A DNA stretch of 64,000 nucleotides, from NCBI GenBank assembly GCA_965215345.1, contig CBDCDL010000001.1, positions 744,001 through 808,000 of the forward strand. Direction: 5' to 3'. This stretch comes from CATQHW01 sp965215345. Its GTDB lineage: Bacteria > Spirochaetota > Spirochaetia > SZUA-6 > Bin103. Under the pieces are notes generated by a model. The model made no database searches. It saw only the letters and a list, made by a program, of their open reading frames with translations, and was not told where the DNA came from. A program made the translations under genes and the position numbers. This document shows, piece after piece, positions 16,250-24,831 of this stretch. Positions within the stretch are counted from its first letter, which is position 1, and every line of letters begins with the position of its first letter.

Positions 16250-19101
16250 CCTGGTCGACGGACCGGCGCCTGCCGCCACAACCAGGCGAGTGGATCGACC
16301 GGTCGCGCCCCATCTCCTTCCGTTTCGAGGGCCGTCGCTACCGGGGCCTGCACGGCGACACCGTCAGCTCGGCGCTGCTCGCCGCCGGCGTGTCGGTGCT
16401 CGGCCGCAGCTTCAAGTACCACCGGCCGCGCGGCGTGTTCAGCCTGTCCGGCGCGGATGCCAACGTGATGCTGCAGGGATCGGCCGGCACCAACCTGCGC
16501 GGTGACGAAACGCCGCTGACCGATGGTCTGGATGTGCGCGCGGTGAACACGCTCGGCGGCGTGCGGCGCGACCTGTTGTCGGTGCTGGGCCGGCTGTCCG
16601 CCTTCACGCCGGTCGGCTTCTACTACAAGGCCCTGCACACGCCGCGGGCGCTGTTCCCGTTCTGGGAGGGGATGCTGCGCAGGCTGGCCGGATTGGGGAA
16701 GATCCGCGCCGACCACCGTGCGGCGCCGTCGCCCAAGGACTACGCCTTCTGTGACGTGCTGGTCGTGGGCGCCGGGCCGGCCGGGGTGGCAGCCGCGAAC
16801 GCCGCGGCGGCGAGCGGGGCGGAGGTGGTGCTTGCGGAGTCGAGCGAGCGGCTGGACGGCTGCGTCGGCGAGTCGGTGCAGAGCGGCGTCGACTGCCGTT
16901 TCGGCACCACCTGCGCCGGGGTGTACGACGACCTGTGGGTGGCGCTGGTCGACGACCGGAGGCTCACCAAGGTGCGCGCCCGTTCGCTGGTGGTCGCGGC
17001 CGGCTGTGAGGATCAGCCGGCGGTGTTCGGCAACAACGACCTGCCGGGCGTGATGCTCGGCGAAGCCGCGCGCCGGCTGGTGGAGCGCTATGCGGTGCGC
17101 CCGGCGGAACAGCCTCTGGTGCTGGCCGCCGGCAGCGGCGGCTACCGGCTGGCGGACGACCTGCGCGGTCGCGGCATCGGCATCGCCGCGGTGGTGGATC
17201 TCCGCGAGGAGGCGGCGGGGCGCCCGCCGCGAGGCGAGCTGGAAGCTGCCGGCATCCCGGTCTTCCAGGGCCACGCGGTGGTGGAAGCCGTGCCGGCGCG
17301 GGGCGGCGCCGGCGTGCGCGCGGCGCTCATCCGCCCCCTCGACGCAGGCGGCCGTCCGACCGGCGCGGCGCGAACGGTCGCCTGCGGCGGCATCATCGTC
17401 TGCGTGGGCCGTTCCCCGCGTGACGGGCTGCTGCGGCAGGCCGGCGGCGCGATGGCGTACGATGAGCGGCTGCACCGGCACGTGCCGGACTCGCTGCCGG
17501 ACGGCGTGTTCGCCGCGGGCAGCGTGGCCGGAGCGGATGGCGGGACCGCGGCGGCCGACGGGCGCCGCGCCGGCCATGCGGCGGCGGCCTGGCTCGATCT
17601 GGCGCCGCACCCGGCCTCGGAGGCGCCTCCCGATCGGGACGCGTCCGGGTCCGGTCACCCGTATCCGGTGTTCGCCGAGCCGCACGCCAAGGCGTTCGTG
17701 GACCTCGACGAGGACCTGACCGTCGACGACTTGGCGCACGCGGTGCAGGAGGGCTACGACGACGCGGAGCTGCTCAAGCGGTACGCGACGGTGGGCATGG
17801 GACCGAGCCAGGGCAAGCACGCCAGCGTCAACGCGCTGCGCGTGCTGGCGCGCCTGACCGGCCGCTCGCTCGGCGACTCCCGGCTCACGACCGCGCGGCC
17901 GTTCGCCAGCCCCGTGCCCATGGCGCACCTGGCCGGCCGCGGCTTCACGCCGGTCCAGCGCACGCCCGCCCACGACCGCCACGAGCGGCTGGGAGCGGAG
18001 ATGATGTACGCCGGGACCTGGCTGCGGCCGGCCCGATATCCGCGTTCGGGCCTGGATCGGGAGGGCTGCATCGACGCCGAGGCGCGCGACGTTCGGTCGC
18101 GGGTCGGGCTGATCGACGTGGGCACGCTGGGCAAGCTGGAGATCTCGGGCGCGGATGCCGTGCGTTTCCTGGAGCGCATCTACACCGGACGCTTCGCCAA
18201 GCTGCGGGTCGGCATGACCCGCTACGCGGTGATGTGCGACGAGTCCGGGGTCGTGGTGGACGACGGCGTCATCGGGCGTCTGGGTGCGGGGCGATTCTAC
18301 GTGTCGACCACGTCGTCGGGGGCCGATCAGGTCTACCGCGAGATGCAGCGGTGGGCGGCGATCTGGCGGCTCGACGTCACGCTCGTGAACGCGACCAGCA
18401 CGTATGGAGCCTTCAACATCGCCGGGCCGTACGCGCGGCAGGTCCTCGCCGGAATCACCGACGTCGACCTGTCGCCCGGGCAGTTCCCCTATCTGGGCAT
18501 TCGCGAAGGCAGGGTGGCGGGGGCGCCGGCGCGCCTGTCGCGGGTGGGGTTCGTCGGCGAGCTGGGCTACGAGGTGCACGTGCCGGCCGGCTTCGCCGCG
18601 GGCGTCTGGGATGAGCTGCTGCGCGCCGGAGAGCCGCACGGGATCGTCCCGTTCGGGGTGGAGGCGCAGCGGCTGCTGCGCCTGGAAAAGGGGCACCTGA
18701 TCGTCAGCCAGGACACCGACGGCCTCACCGACCCGTTCGAGGCGCATCTGGGCTGGGCGGTGAAGCTCGACAAGCCGTTTTTCGTGGGCAAGCGGAGCCT
18801 CGAGATCATCGCCGGGAAGGAGCCGCGCCGGCGGCTGACCGGGTTCGAGCTGCCGCCCGATGCGCCGGTGCCGCTGGAGAACCACCTGATCGTCGATGAC
18901 GGCCGCGAGATCGTCGGCCGGGTCACCAGCGTCGGCCGCAGCGGCGCGGTGGGGCGCACGATCGGCTTGGCCTACGTGCCCGAGCCCGCGGCGGAAATCG
19001 GGTCCGCGCTGCAGATCAAGGGCGACGCCGGTGAGATCATTGCGGCGCGGGTTGCCGCAACGCCGTTCTTCGACCCGGAAGGCGTGAGGTTGAGGTCATG
19101 A
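16246..19101 (+). CDS. mgdC: Sarcosine oxidase alpha-like subunit, probable MgdC
   Basis: 951-residue large subunit. The N-terminal ferredoxin-like domain includes HGDTVSSALLAAGVSVLGRS. The NAD/FAD domain has the motif VLVVGAGPAGVAAANAAAAS near 170. A C-terminal aminomethyltransferase (GcvT-like) domain starts around 590 (DVGTLGKLEISGADA, GELGYEVHVPAGFA) and binds tetrahydrofolate to collect the oxidised methyl as methylene-THF. Length and domain order match SoxA/MgdC. ATGA overlaps on both sides show a coupled operon. Confidence 0.9.
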   Translation: MTWSTDRRLPPQPGEWIDRSRPISFRFEGRRYRGLHGDTVSSALLAAGVSVLGRSFKYHRPRGVFSLSGADANVMLQGSAGTNLRGDETPLTDGLDVRAVNTLGGVRRDLLSVLGRLSAFTPVGFYYKALHTPRALFPFWEGMLRRLAGLGKIRADHRAAPSPKDYAFCDVLVVGAGPAGVAAANAAAASGAEVVLAESSERLDGCVGESVQSGVDCRFGTTCAGVYDDLWVALVDDRRLTKVRARSLVVAAGCEDQPAVFGNNDLPGVMLGEAARRLVERYAVRPAEQPLVLAAGSGGYRLADDLRGRGIGIAAVVDLREEAAGRPPRGELEAAGIPVFQGHAVVEAVPARGGAGVRAALIRPLDAGGRPTGAARTVACGGIIVCVGRSPRDGLLRQAGGAMAYDERLHRHVPDSLPDGVFAAGSVAGADGGTAAADGRRAGHAAAAWLDLAPHPASEAPPDRDASGSGHPYPVFAEPHAKAFVDLDEDLTVDDLAHAVQEGYDDAELLKRYATVGMGPSQGKHASVNALRVLARLTGRSLGDSRLTTARPFASPVPMAHLAGRGFTPVQRTPAHDRHERLGAEMMYAGTWLRPARYPRSGLDREGCIDAEARDVRSRVGLIDVGTLGKLEISGADAVRFLERIYTGRFAKLRVGMTRYAVMCDESGVVVDDGVIGRLGAGRFYVSTTSSGADQVYREMQRWAAIWRLDVTLVNATSTYGAFNIAGPYARQVLAGITDVDLSPGQFPYLGIREGRVAGAPARLSRVGFVGELGYEVHVPAGFAAGVWDELLRAGEPHGIVPFGVEAQRLLRLEKGHLIVSQDTDGLTDPFEAHLGWAVKLDKPFFVGKRSLEIIAGKEPRRRLTGFELPPDAPVPLENHLIVDDGREIVGRVTSVGRSGAVGRTIGLAYVPEPAAEIGSALQIKGDAGEIIAARVAATPFFDPEGVRLRS

Positions 19102-19772
19102 GGCCGCCGCCGGTGCGCCGCAGCGCGCGCGTGAGCGCCGTGCAGGCGTGTCTGGAACGCCTCGGCGCGGTCTGGGACGAGCGCGAGGGCGCCGTGCGCC
19201 CCGTGCACTTCGGCGATCCGGAGGCGGAGGCCGCGATCGCGCCGGTGCTCGCCCTGGCGGATCGCGGCACGATTCCGCGCATCGGCCTGAAGGGACCGGA
19301 TGCCATCGGGTGGGCGCGCGCGCAGGGGATCCCGGTGCCGGACGAGATCTACGGCTGGACGCGCGCGGCCGACGGCGCCCTCACCGTGCGGGTTGGGGCG
19401 GGCGAGCTGTTTCTGGAAGGGGCGCACGCCGCCGCCGTGGAGTCGGGACTGGGCGCCGCGGCCGGTTGCTGGCCGGTGCGGCGCGAGGACGCGGCGCTCC
19501 TGCTCTGCGGGGCTCGCGCGCCGGAGGTGTTGGCGCAGACGTGCTCGTACGATTTCCGCGGCGCCGCCGGCAACTTCGTCATGACACGGGTGGCGCTGGT
19601 CTCCTGCGCGATCCTGATCGAGGGACACGCGGGCGGCGTGCCGGTTTACCATCTGTGGGCCGCCGCGACCTACGGACCGTACCTGTGGGATGAGCTCCTC
19701 GCGATCGTGCGCGAGTGCGGCGGCGGCCCGGTGGGGGACTTGGCCGTGGCGGCGCTGCCGCCGACGCGGTGA
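19098..19772 (+). CDS. mgdD: Sarcosine oxidase gamma-like subunit, probable MgdD
   Basis: 224 residues of the SoxG/MgdD family, the fourth subunit, related to folate-binding GcvT/YgfZ domains (FRGAAGNFVMTRVALVSCAI). It overlaps mgdC by 4 bases. Its own TGA overlaps a GTG that opens a truncated gmaS-like reading frame, which suggests a full gmaS once followed directly. Confidence 0.83.
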   Translation: MRPPPVRRSARVSAVQACLERLGAVWDEREGAVRPVHFGDPEAEAAIAPVLALADRGTIPRIGLKGPDAIGWARAQGIPVPDEIYGWTRAADGALTVRVGAGELFLEGAHAAAVESGLGAAAGCWPVRREDAALLLCGARAPEVLAQTCSYDFRGAAGNFVMTRVALVSCAILIEGHAGGVPVYHLWAAATYGPYLWDELLAIVRECGGGPVGDLAVAALPPTR

Positions 19773-19862
19773 ACGACGACGTGGACGTGCACGGCGTCGC
19801 CAAGACCAAGACGGTGCCGGTATGGCGCTTCGACGACGTGCTCGACGCTCCTGCGGGCAAGG
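19769..19862 (+). pseudogene. Remnant of a gmaS (glutamine-synthetase-like) 5' region
   Basis: Bases 19781-19840 match 22661-22720 inside the intact gmaS at 54 of 60 positions by eye, in frame, encoding VDVHGVAKTKTVPVWRFDDV. Similarity stops abruptly on both sides. The frame opens at GTG 19769 overlapping the mgdD stop (GTGA). The likely origin is a gmaS copy that followed mgdD and was truncated, or a rearrangement end. A short translated relic is possible (to 20008) but not functional as a synthetase. Confidence 0.75.
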
Positions 19863-19886
19863 ACCGCCATCCTGTAGCGCCGATGA

Positions 19887-20300
19887 TTGCAGCTATCGCC
19901 GCTGACGCTGCTGCTGCTCTGCTTGGCGCTGGTGCTGGCGTTCACACTGGTGTTCGCGCCCGACGCGTACGCCGGTGGCGGAAGCGAGGACGACGAGGAG
20001 GAGGATGAGGAAGAAGAGCCAGACGACTCTGATCAACGGCCAAACCCGTACGAGAACGACTATGTCGGTCACAGAATAAAATGCACCATCAGGCAGGGGA
20101 ACGGTGGCGTAACTATGATGGTCGCGACGCCGGGGGATTGCAGACGTGCTCAGGAACGCGCTGCGGCCGGCAGGGATGAAGAGGAGGACGAGGAGGAGGC
20201 ACTGCCGCCAGCATCGCCGAGGCCAGCGCACCCGACACTCGCGGAGCCAGCCCCTTATGGCCCGCCTCCCGGCTACGGATACCCGTATCCGCGTAGATAG
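19887..20300 (+). CDS. Secreted, very acidic low-complexity protein
   Basis: Unrecognised 137-residue protein. A clear signal peptide (LTLLLLCLALVLAFTLVF) has cleavage near AYA-GG. Then come a run of Asp/Glu (about 33-47), a short core with two Cys (HRIKCTIRQ and TPGDCRRA, a possible disulfide), a second acidic run (EEEDEEEA) and a Pro/Tyr-rich tail (YGPPPGYGYPYPRR). Start TTG 19887 is tentative; no strong ribosome site. Signal peptide and composition are seen; function unknown. Confidence 0.5.
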   Translation: MQLSPLTLLLLCLALVLAFTLVFAPDAYAGGGSEDDEEEDEEEEPDDSDQRPNPYENDYVGHRIKCTIRQGNGGVTMMVATPGDCRRAQERAAAGRDEEEDEEEALPPASPRPAHPTLAEPAPYGPPPGYGYPYPRR

Positions 20301-20333
20301 TGTGATAGAGACTTACATGGAGGAATCGCGACA

Positions 20334-20474
20334 ATGGCCGACTATGTTGTTACCGTGCTTGCAGTGGCTGCAGGTACCGGGTTGCTCGTGGCGTTTGGTG
20401 CGGGCTTGATGGCATCCATCAGAAACCGCAGGAAGCGGCGAGAACCTGAGCACGAGCAGACGTTGATCTTTTGA
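20334..20474 (+). CDS. 46-residue single-pass membrane protein
   Basis: Short ORF starting at ATG 20334, with GGAGG 10 bases upstream. One membrane segment (VVTVLAVAAGTGLLVAFGAG, residues 5-24) is followed by a strongly basic patch (RNRRKRR, 30-36) and a short acidic tail, so the predicted orientation is N-out/C-in. It follows the secreted acidic protein by 33 bases and may be cotranscribed. Size and charge fit small membrane or toxin-like proteins, but no family is recognised. Confidence 0.5.
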   Translation: MADYVVTVLAVAAGTGLLVAFGAGLMASIRNRRKRREPEHEQTLIF

Positions 20475-20911
20475 CGTGACGCCGTTTGCGGAATGCCGCC
20501 CAGGCAACGCTTGACCGAATGGTCGGGAGTAGGTCTTTGATCCACAAGAAAATATGAAGTCACGCATGCCGGATCATGACCTTGCTGAAGCGGAGATGGA
20601 AGGCGGCTGACGATCCTTGCGACAGGTATAGGAGGACACCTGACCGAACCAACTGGAGCAATTACACAGGGGAGATGTGAGGCCCCATCCGCCTGAGTCG
20701 TTTCGGTAATCGAGGTCCCGCGACGCATGAGTTCCGAAACGAGCCGCCTCCTCGGTCGGGGTGAACGGTGATGGAACGGATCACCCCGACCGCTCTGGTG
20801 GTTGCCCGCCGTCGACGTGCGACCGACGCGCCACTCAGACGCCGAGCGCGCGAGCGTTCGTGGATGCGACGTCGGCCCGAGCGCTCACACGGCGCGGCCG
20901 GCGGGGGGTTA
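20475..20911. other. No recognisable gene
   Basis: This stretch downstream of the small membrane protein has mixed base composition and no ORF that I can support. Long frames on the minus strand here (to 20662) are only the out-of-frame continuation of the frameshifted recombinase. Confidence 0.5.
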
Positions 20912-21012
20912 TTCCACCTCAACGTCGGCCGTCCTCGCGTGGCGAGATGGTTATGGACGCCGGCTGGGGGACGTGGGCTTCGAGTCGACTCCCATTCGCT
21001 TATCGAGCCGTA
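20912..21012 (+). pseudogene. Decayed fragment of soxB/mgdA 3' region
   Basis: Three blocks align collinearly with mgdA: 20912-20955 with 15563-15607 (encoding the SSRGE-L/M-VM segment, one base deleted), 20954-20972 with 15804-15822 (19 identical bases, DAGWGT) and 20993-21012 with 15888-15908 (LIEP). The intervening ~200 and ~65 bases are deleted. It lies on the same strand as mgdA and is clearly non-functional. Confidence 0.75.
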
Positions 21013-21086
21013 ACTCCGAGCAGACAGCAGATCACTGAGCGGTCCGTGATCTTCCCACCACCACGTATCTTCGGGCCGAAGTACGA

Positions 21087-22239
21087 CTACAAGTACTTGG
21101 CGACCGCACCGCGTTCGGCGGTTGCACCGGCCGAGTAGTGCGTGACCATGCGGGCCGTCTTCCAACCGCCGGCGAGCATCGTCTCGGTGGCCGAAGCACC
21201 CCGGCGGGTGAGCTCCGAGGCGAGGCCGACTCGCCCCGAGTGACCGGTGACTCGACCTTCCACGCCCGCCGCCCGGGCAGCAGCGGCGAATCGACGCGCG
21301 ATCGATGCGCCGTTGAGTCCACCGAGCACTGGTCCCATCCGTGTCCGGTGAAGCCGGCAGGAGATCCAGGACGGCGCGGGCGGCGCCTTTCTTGAGATAC
21401 CGCACGTCGGCAGCAGTGCCTTCCGGATCGGTTTTGGAGCGGCCGATGCGGACCAGTACCCCTGTGCCGTCGCTTACCCCTGTGCCGTCGCTCGCGGGCC
21501 CGACATCACGCCACGTCAGGGCGGCAGCTTCGCTTCGCCGCAGACCGCCCTGAAAGAGGAGCGCGGCGATCGCGCGGTCGACGCGCCCGCGCGCTTCGGC
21601 AACCCTACTGCACTCGACGCCACGACCGGTCTTCCGGGGGTTGCAGGCTGTTGCGAGTATCGCATTGAAGTCATCCGCAGTGATCGCTTTCGCTTGGCCG
21701 CGGCCGCGGCCGGCCGCTTGCCGACGCAGCCCCTTGAGCGTTCGTTGAACCACATCGTGAGCCGTGGGGTCGGTTGCTGCGGAGTCACGGTGGACCGCGC
21801 TGATGGCAGCCCGCGCGGCGTTGAGGGTGGAAGCCGAGACGCCCTGCTCAGCCCGAGCGGCAAGATACGCAGCCACGGCTTCGGGCGCGGCCGGAAGGGC
21901 CTCGTGCCCCTTTGCACCGGCCCACTTGGTCCACGCGGACCATCCATAGTGATACTGCCGTCGAGTGCTGTCGGAGCGGCTTGCATCGATTGCCGCCACC
22001 ACGGGGTCATCGCCGCGATCTGTTCCGTAGCTGACAGTCGGTGTCGCCGAGAGGGTCGGCGGGAGCGGCTCCAACACCGGAGCAAAGTCACGGGCGACAT
22101 GGTGTCTTGGATCAAGCGGGATCAGTGCGACCCACGCGGCGGCGCAGAGACCCCACGCGTCGGCGAACGAAAGCGCCGACACCATAGCGTCCCACGCACC
22201 TCCGTACGCGGCAAGAAGGGATGGAATACAGGCTGTCAT
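21087..22239 (-). pseudogene. Tyrosine recombinase/integrase broken by a frameshift
   Basis: N-terminal SAM-like core-binding domain (SRSDSTRRQYHYGWSAWTKW) and the catalytic Arg in LFQGGLRRSEAAALTW are in one frame. The rest of the catalytic domain is in another frame (21087-21338): VLGGLNGASIARR, the H-x-x-R box GHSGRVG, and GGWKTARMVTHYS with the nucleophile Tyr. The frame changes by one base near 21335-21345. An 18-nt direct repeat (about 21455-21490) also duplicates DGTGVS in frame. It is related to solitary recombinases of integrative elements. The start at 22239 is uncertain. It is inactive unless the shift is a sequencing error or is bypassed. Confidence 0.8.
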
Positions 22240-22594
22240 TTCGACATAGACGACCGCCGTATCCGATTGGTCAACCCTGGCGCACGCTCCATACAGAGAT
22301 CATAACTGCAATCTCGATTCGATCATCTTGCGATCCCTCCATAGATCGTGCGGTCAGGGCAACCCAGTCACATCTCGTGTACCATACAGAAGGCGGGGGG
22401 CCGGTGCAAGCCCGCAAGCGGTCAGGCAACCCGGGCGCGGGTACCGGCTCCCCGCCTCTTGATCGGTGAAAGACAACAAAGGACGCAGCGCCCCGGAAAC
22501 CGTCGCCCGCGGCTCCTCTTCCGGCCCATCGCCGCCGTGGTCAAAGGCTGTGATGCCTTGCCGCTGACGCGGCAAAACCGCAGACTCCTGACGC
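22240..22594 (+). promoter_or_regulatory. Long structured leader of gmaS-mgsABC
   Basis: 355 bases without a gene separate the recombinase from gmaS on opposite sides. The stretch contains a 15-bp stem (separate entry) and two copies of CGGTCAGG(G)CAACCC at 22351-22365 and 22420-22433. A second palindromic region is GCGGCAAAACCGC near 22573. It must hold the gmaS promoter. I tested it mentally against SAM, cobalamin, glycine and glutamine riboswitch cores and found no match in conserved order. Confidence 0.45.
22391..22457 (+). ncRNA. Hairpin with 15-bp stem in gmaS leader
   Basis: 22391-22405 pairs with 22443-22457 over 15 bp with one G-U. The 37-base apical part contains a further CCCGC/GCGGG pairing and the second CGGTCAGGCAACCC copy. 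No T-run follows, so this is not a standard terminator. It could be the basal stem of a cis-regulatory RNA. Confidence 0.4.
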
Positions 22595-23929
22595 ATGACA
22601 CGCGAGGACGCACAGCAACTGCTCCGGCGGCACGACGTGAAGTTCGTGCTCGCCCAGTTCGTGGACCTGCACGGCGTGGCCAAGACCAAGGCGGTGCCCG
22701 TATCGCACTTCGACGACGTGCTCGCAGACGGCGCCGGCTTCGCCGGCTTCGCCGTGTGGGGCATGGGTCAGCAGCCGCACGACCCCGACTTCATGGCGGT
22801 GGGCGATCTGTCCACGCTGTCGCTGGTGCCGTGGCAGCCGGGCTACGCGCGCATCGTCTGCGACGGGCGCGTCGACGGTCAGCCTTGGCCGTACGACACG
22901 CGCCACGTGCTCAAGGAGCAGCTCCGGGGTCTCGGCGAGCGCGGCTGGACGCTGAACACGGGACTGGAGCCGGAGTTCATGCTGCTGCGCCGGGACGAAG
23001 ACGGCCGCGTCCACCCCGCCGACGGCACCGACCTGCTCGACAAGCCATGCTACGACTACAAGGGGCTGTCGCGCAGCCGGCACTTCATCGAGAAGCTGGT
23101 CGCCTCCTTGCAGGAGGTGGGCTTCGACGTCTATCAGGTAGACCACGAAGACGCCAACGGCCAGTTCGAGATCAACTTCACCTACACGGAGGCGCTCACC
23201 TCGGCCGATCGCTACGTGTTCTTCCGCATGGCCGCCGGTGAGATCGCCCGCGAGCTGGGCATGATCTGCTCCTTCATGCCGAAGCCGATGTCCACCCGCA
23301 CCGGCAGCGGCATGCATATCCACCTGTCGATCGCGGACGGGAACGGGATGTCGCTGTTCGAGGACGAGTCCGACCGGCGCGGGCTGGGACTCTCCCCGCT
23401 CGCCTACCACTTCCTGGGCGGCCTGCTGCATCACGCGCCGGCGCTGGCCGCCCTGGTGGCGCCCTCGGTCAACTCCTACAAGCGGCTGGTGGTGGGACGC
23501 GCCCTGTCCGGCGCCACCTGGGCGCCCGCGCACATCGCCTACGGCGACAACAACCGGAGCGCGATGGTGCGGGTCCCGCACGGCCACCTGGAGCTGCGCC
23601 TCAGCGATTCGAGCTGCAACCCGTACCTGGCGACTGCCGCGGTGCTGGCCGCCGGTCTCGACGGCGTGGACCGCGCGCTGGATCCCGGCGATCCGCACAA
23701 CCTCAATCTGTACGACTACACCCTGGAGCAACTCCGTGAGATGGGCATCGGCACCCTGCCGCAGTCGCTGCGGGAGGCGCTGGACCGTCTGGATGCCGAC
23801 CCGCTGTTCCGCGATCGGCTGGGCGCCGAGGTGATCCGGGAGTTCATCGCCATCAAGGAGATGGAGTGGGTCGAGTACCAGCGTCACGTCTCCGACTGGG
23901 AGATCGACCGCTACCTCGAGTACTACTAA
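22595..23929 (+). CDS. gmaS: Gamma-glutamylmethylamide synthetase (glutamine synthetase-like)
   Basis: 444-residue type III-like glutamine synthetase homologue (GlnT/GmaS). Assigned reaction: methylamine + glutamate + ATP gives gamma-glutamylmethylamide. Motifs: GLEPEFMLLR (metal-binding Glu), QFEINFTY, TGSGMHIHLSI (ATP/metal His), NNRSAMVRVP (glutamate-binding Arg) and HLELRLSDSSCNPYL. Assignment as GmaS rather than ordinary GlnA rests on the linked mgs and mgd genes. Codons 23-42 are duplicated in the relic at 19781. Confidence 0.83.
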   Translation: MTREDAQQLLRRHDVKFVLAQFVDLHGVAKTKAVPVSHFDDVLADGAGFAGFAVWGMGQQPHDPDFMAVGDLSTLSLVPWQPGYARIVCDGRVDGQPWPYDTRHVLKEQLRGLGERGWTLNTGLEPEFMLLRRDEDGRVHPADGTDLLDKPCYDYKGLSRSRHFIEKLVASLQEVGFDVYQVDHEDANGQFEINFTYTEALTSADRYVFFRMAAGEIARELGMICSFMPKPMSTRTGSGMHIHLSIADGNGMSLFEDESDRRGLGLSPLAYHFLGGLLHHAPALAALVAPSVNSYKRLVVGRALSGATWAPAHIAYGDNNRSAMVRVPHGHLELRLSDSSCNPYLATAAVLAAGLDGVDRALDPGDPHNLNLYDYTLEQLREMGIGTLPQSLREALDRLDADPLFRDRLGAEVIREFIAIKEMEWVEYQRHVSDWEIDRYLEYY

Positions 23930-23952
23930 GGGACCGGGGAGAGGCTTCAGAC

Positions 23953-24831
23953 ATGTGCGGCATCGTCGGTTTTGCGGCCAAGCGGCCTGCGGACCGCCAG
24001 CGGCTCGGCGCGCTCGTCGCGCCCATGCTCTCCTGCATGGGCGACCGCGGGCCGGATTCGGCCGGACTGGCGGTGTTCTCGGAGGACGGCGACCCGGAGC
24101 TCTACCGGTACAGCCTGTTCTGCGGAGCCGAGGTCGATTGGGACGACTTGGCCGGCCGCTTCCAGGGAGCGCGCGTCGATGCGATCGGTCGCTGCGCGAC
24201 GCTGTCCACCGCCGCGGCGCCTGATGCCGTCCAGTCCGAGATCGACGCTCGGCCGGAACGGATCGACACGTTCGGCTACGGGCGCCGGATGCGGGTCTAC
24301 AAGGATGCCGGCCATCCGCGCGAACTGATCGCGACCTACCGCCTGGACCAGGTGCGCGGCTCCCACTGCGTCGGCCACACCCGCATGGCCACCGAGTCGG
24401 CGGTCACGCCCGCGCATTCGCATCCGTTCACGGCCGGGGGCGACTTCTGCCTGGTGCACAACGGCTCCATCTCCAACCCGTGGCAGATCCGCCGCCGCCT
24501 GCGCCGTTTCGGCATCGAGTTCGAGACCGACAACGACACCGAAGCCGCGTGCCGGTACCTGCAGTGGCGGATGAGCGAGGGCGCGACGATAGAGGCGGCG
24601 ATCGCCGAGGCGTTCGGCGACCTCGACGGGTTCTTCACGCTGCTGATCGGCACCGCCGACCGGCTGGTGCTGGTGCGGGACGCGTTCGCGTGCAAGCCGG
24701 CGGTGGCGGCGGAGACCGACGAGTACGTCGCCATCGGCTCGGAGTTCCGGACGCTCGCGCACCTGCCGGGGATCGAGCACGCCAACCTGTTCGAGCCGGC
24801 CCCGGAGGAGATCTACTCGTGGAGCGTGTAG
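23953..24831 (+). CDS. mgsA: N-methylglutamate synthase subunit A (GlxB-type amidotransferase)
   Basis: 292 residues; class II amidotransferase domain of glutamate-synthase type. The nucleophile is Cys2 (MCGIVGFAAKRP). Other family features are CVGHTRMATES, LVHNGSISNPW and ETDNDTEAAC. In NMG synthase this subunit releases methylamine from gamma-glutamylmethylamide. The start at ATG 23953 has a GGGGAGAGG upstream; the 23-base gap from gmaS implies one transcript. It overlaps mgsB by 13 bases. Confidence 0.87.
   Translation: MCGIVGFAAKRPADRQRLGALVAPMLSCMGDRGPDSAGLAVFSEDGDPELYRYSLFCGAEVDWDDLAGRFQGARVDAIGRCATLSTAAAPDAVQSEIDARPERIDTFGYGRRMRVYKDAGHPRELIATYRLDQVRGSHCVGHTRMATESAVTPAHSHPFTAGGDFCLVHNGSISNPWQIRRRLRRFGIEFETDNDTEAACRYLQWRMSEGATIEAAIAEAFGDLDGFFTLLIGTADRLVLVRDAFACKPAVAAETDEYVAIGSEFRTLAHLPGIEHANLFEPAPEEIYSWSV

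Noticed and set aside
19781..19840. Second functional glutamine synthetase gene
   Set aside because: Only about 20 codons of similarity; all catalytic motifs are missing.
20662..21086. C-terminal extension of the recombinase frame
   Set aside because: Out-of-frame reading after the frameshift; the true catalytic C-terminus is in another frame and ends at 21087.
22391..22457. Intrinsic terminator
   Set aside because: The stem is strong but no T-run follows on either strand.
22340..22460. SAM, cobalamin, glycine or glutamine riboswitch
   Set aside because: Short resemblances (GGTGCAAG, GGCAACCC) occur in the wrong order and without the conserved core pairing.
21000..22600. tRNA gene as integration target of the recombinase
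   Set aside because: No cloverleaf or GGTTCGAATC-type arm seen on either strand nearby.
19781..22720. Mobile element with exact attachment repeats in the two gmaS copies
   Set aside because: The repeats are only ~90% identical over 60 bases and the recombinase is broken, so direct att sites are not demonstrated; kept only as a hypothesis.
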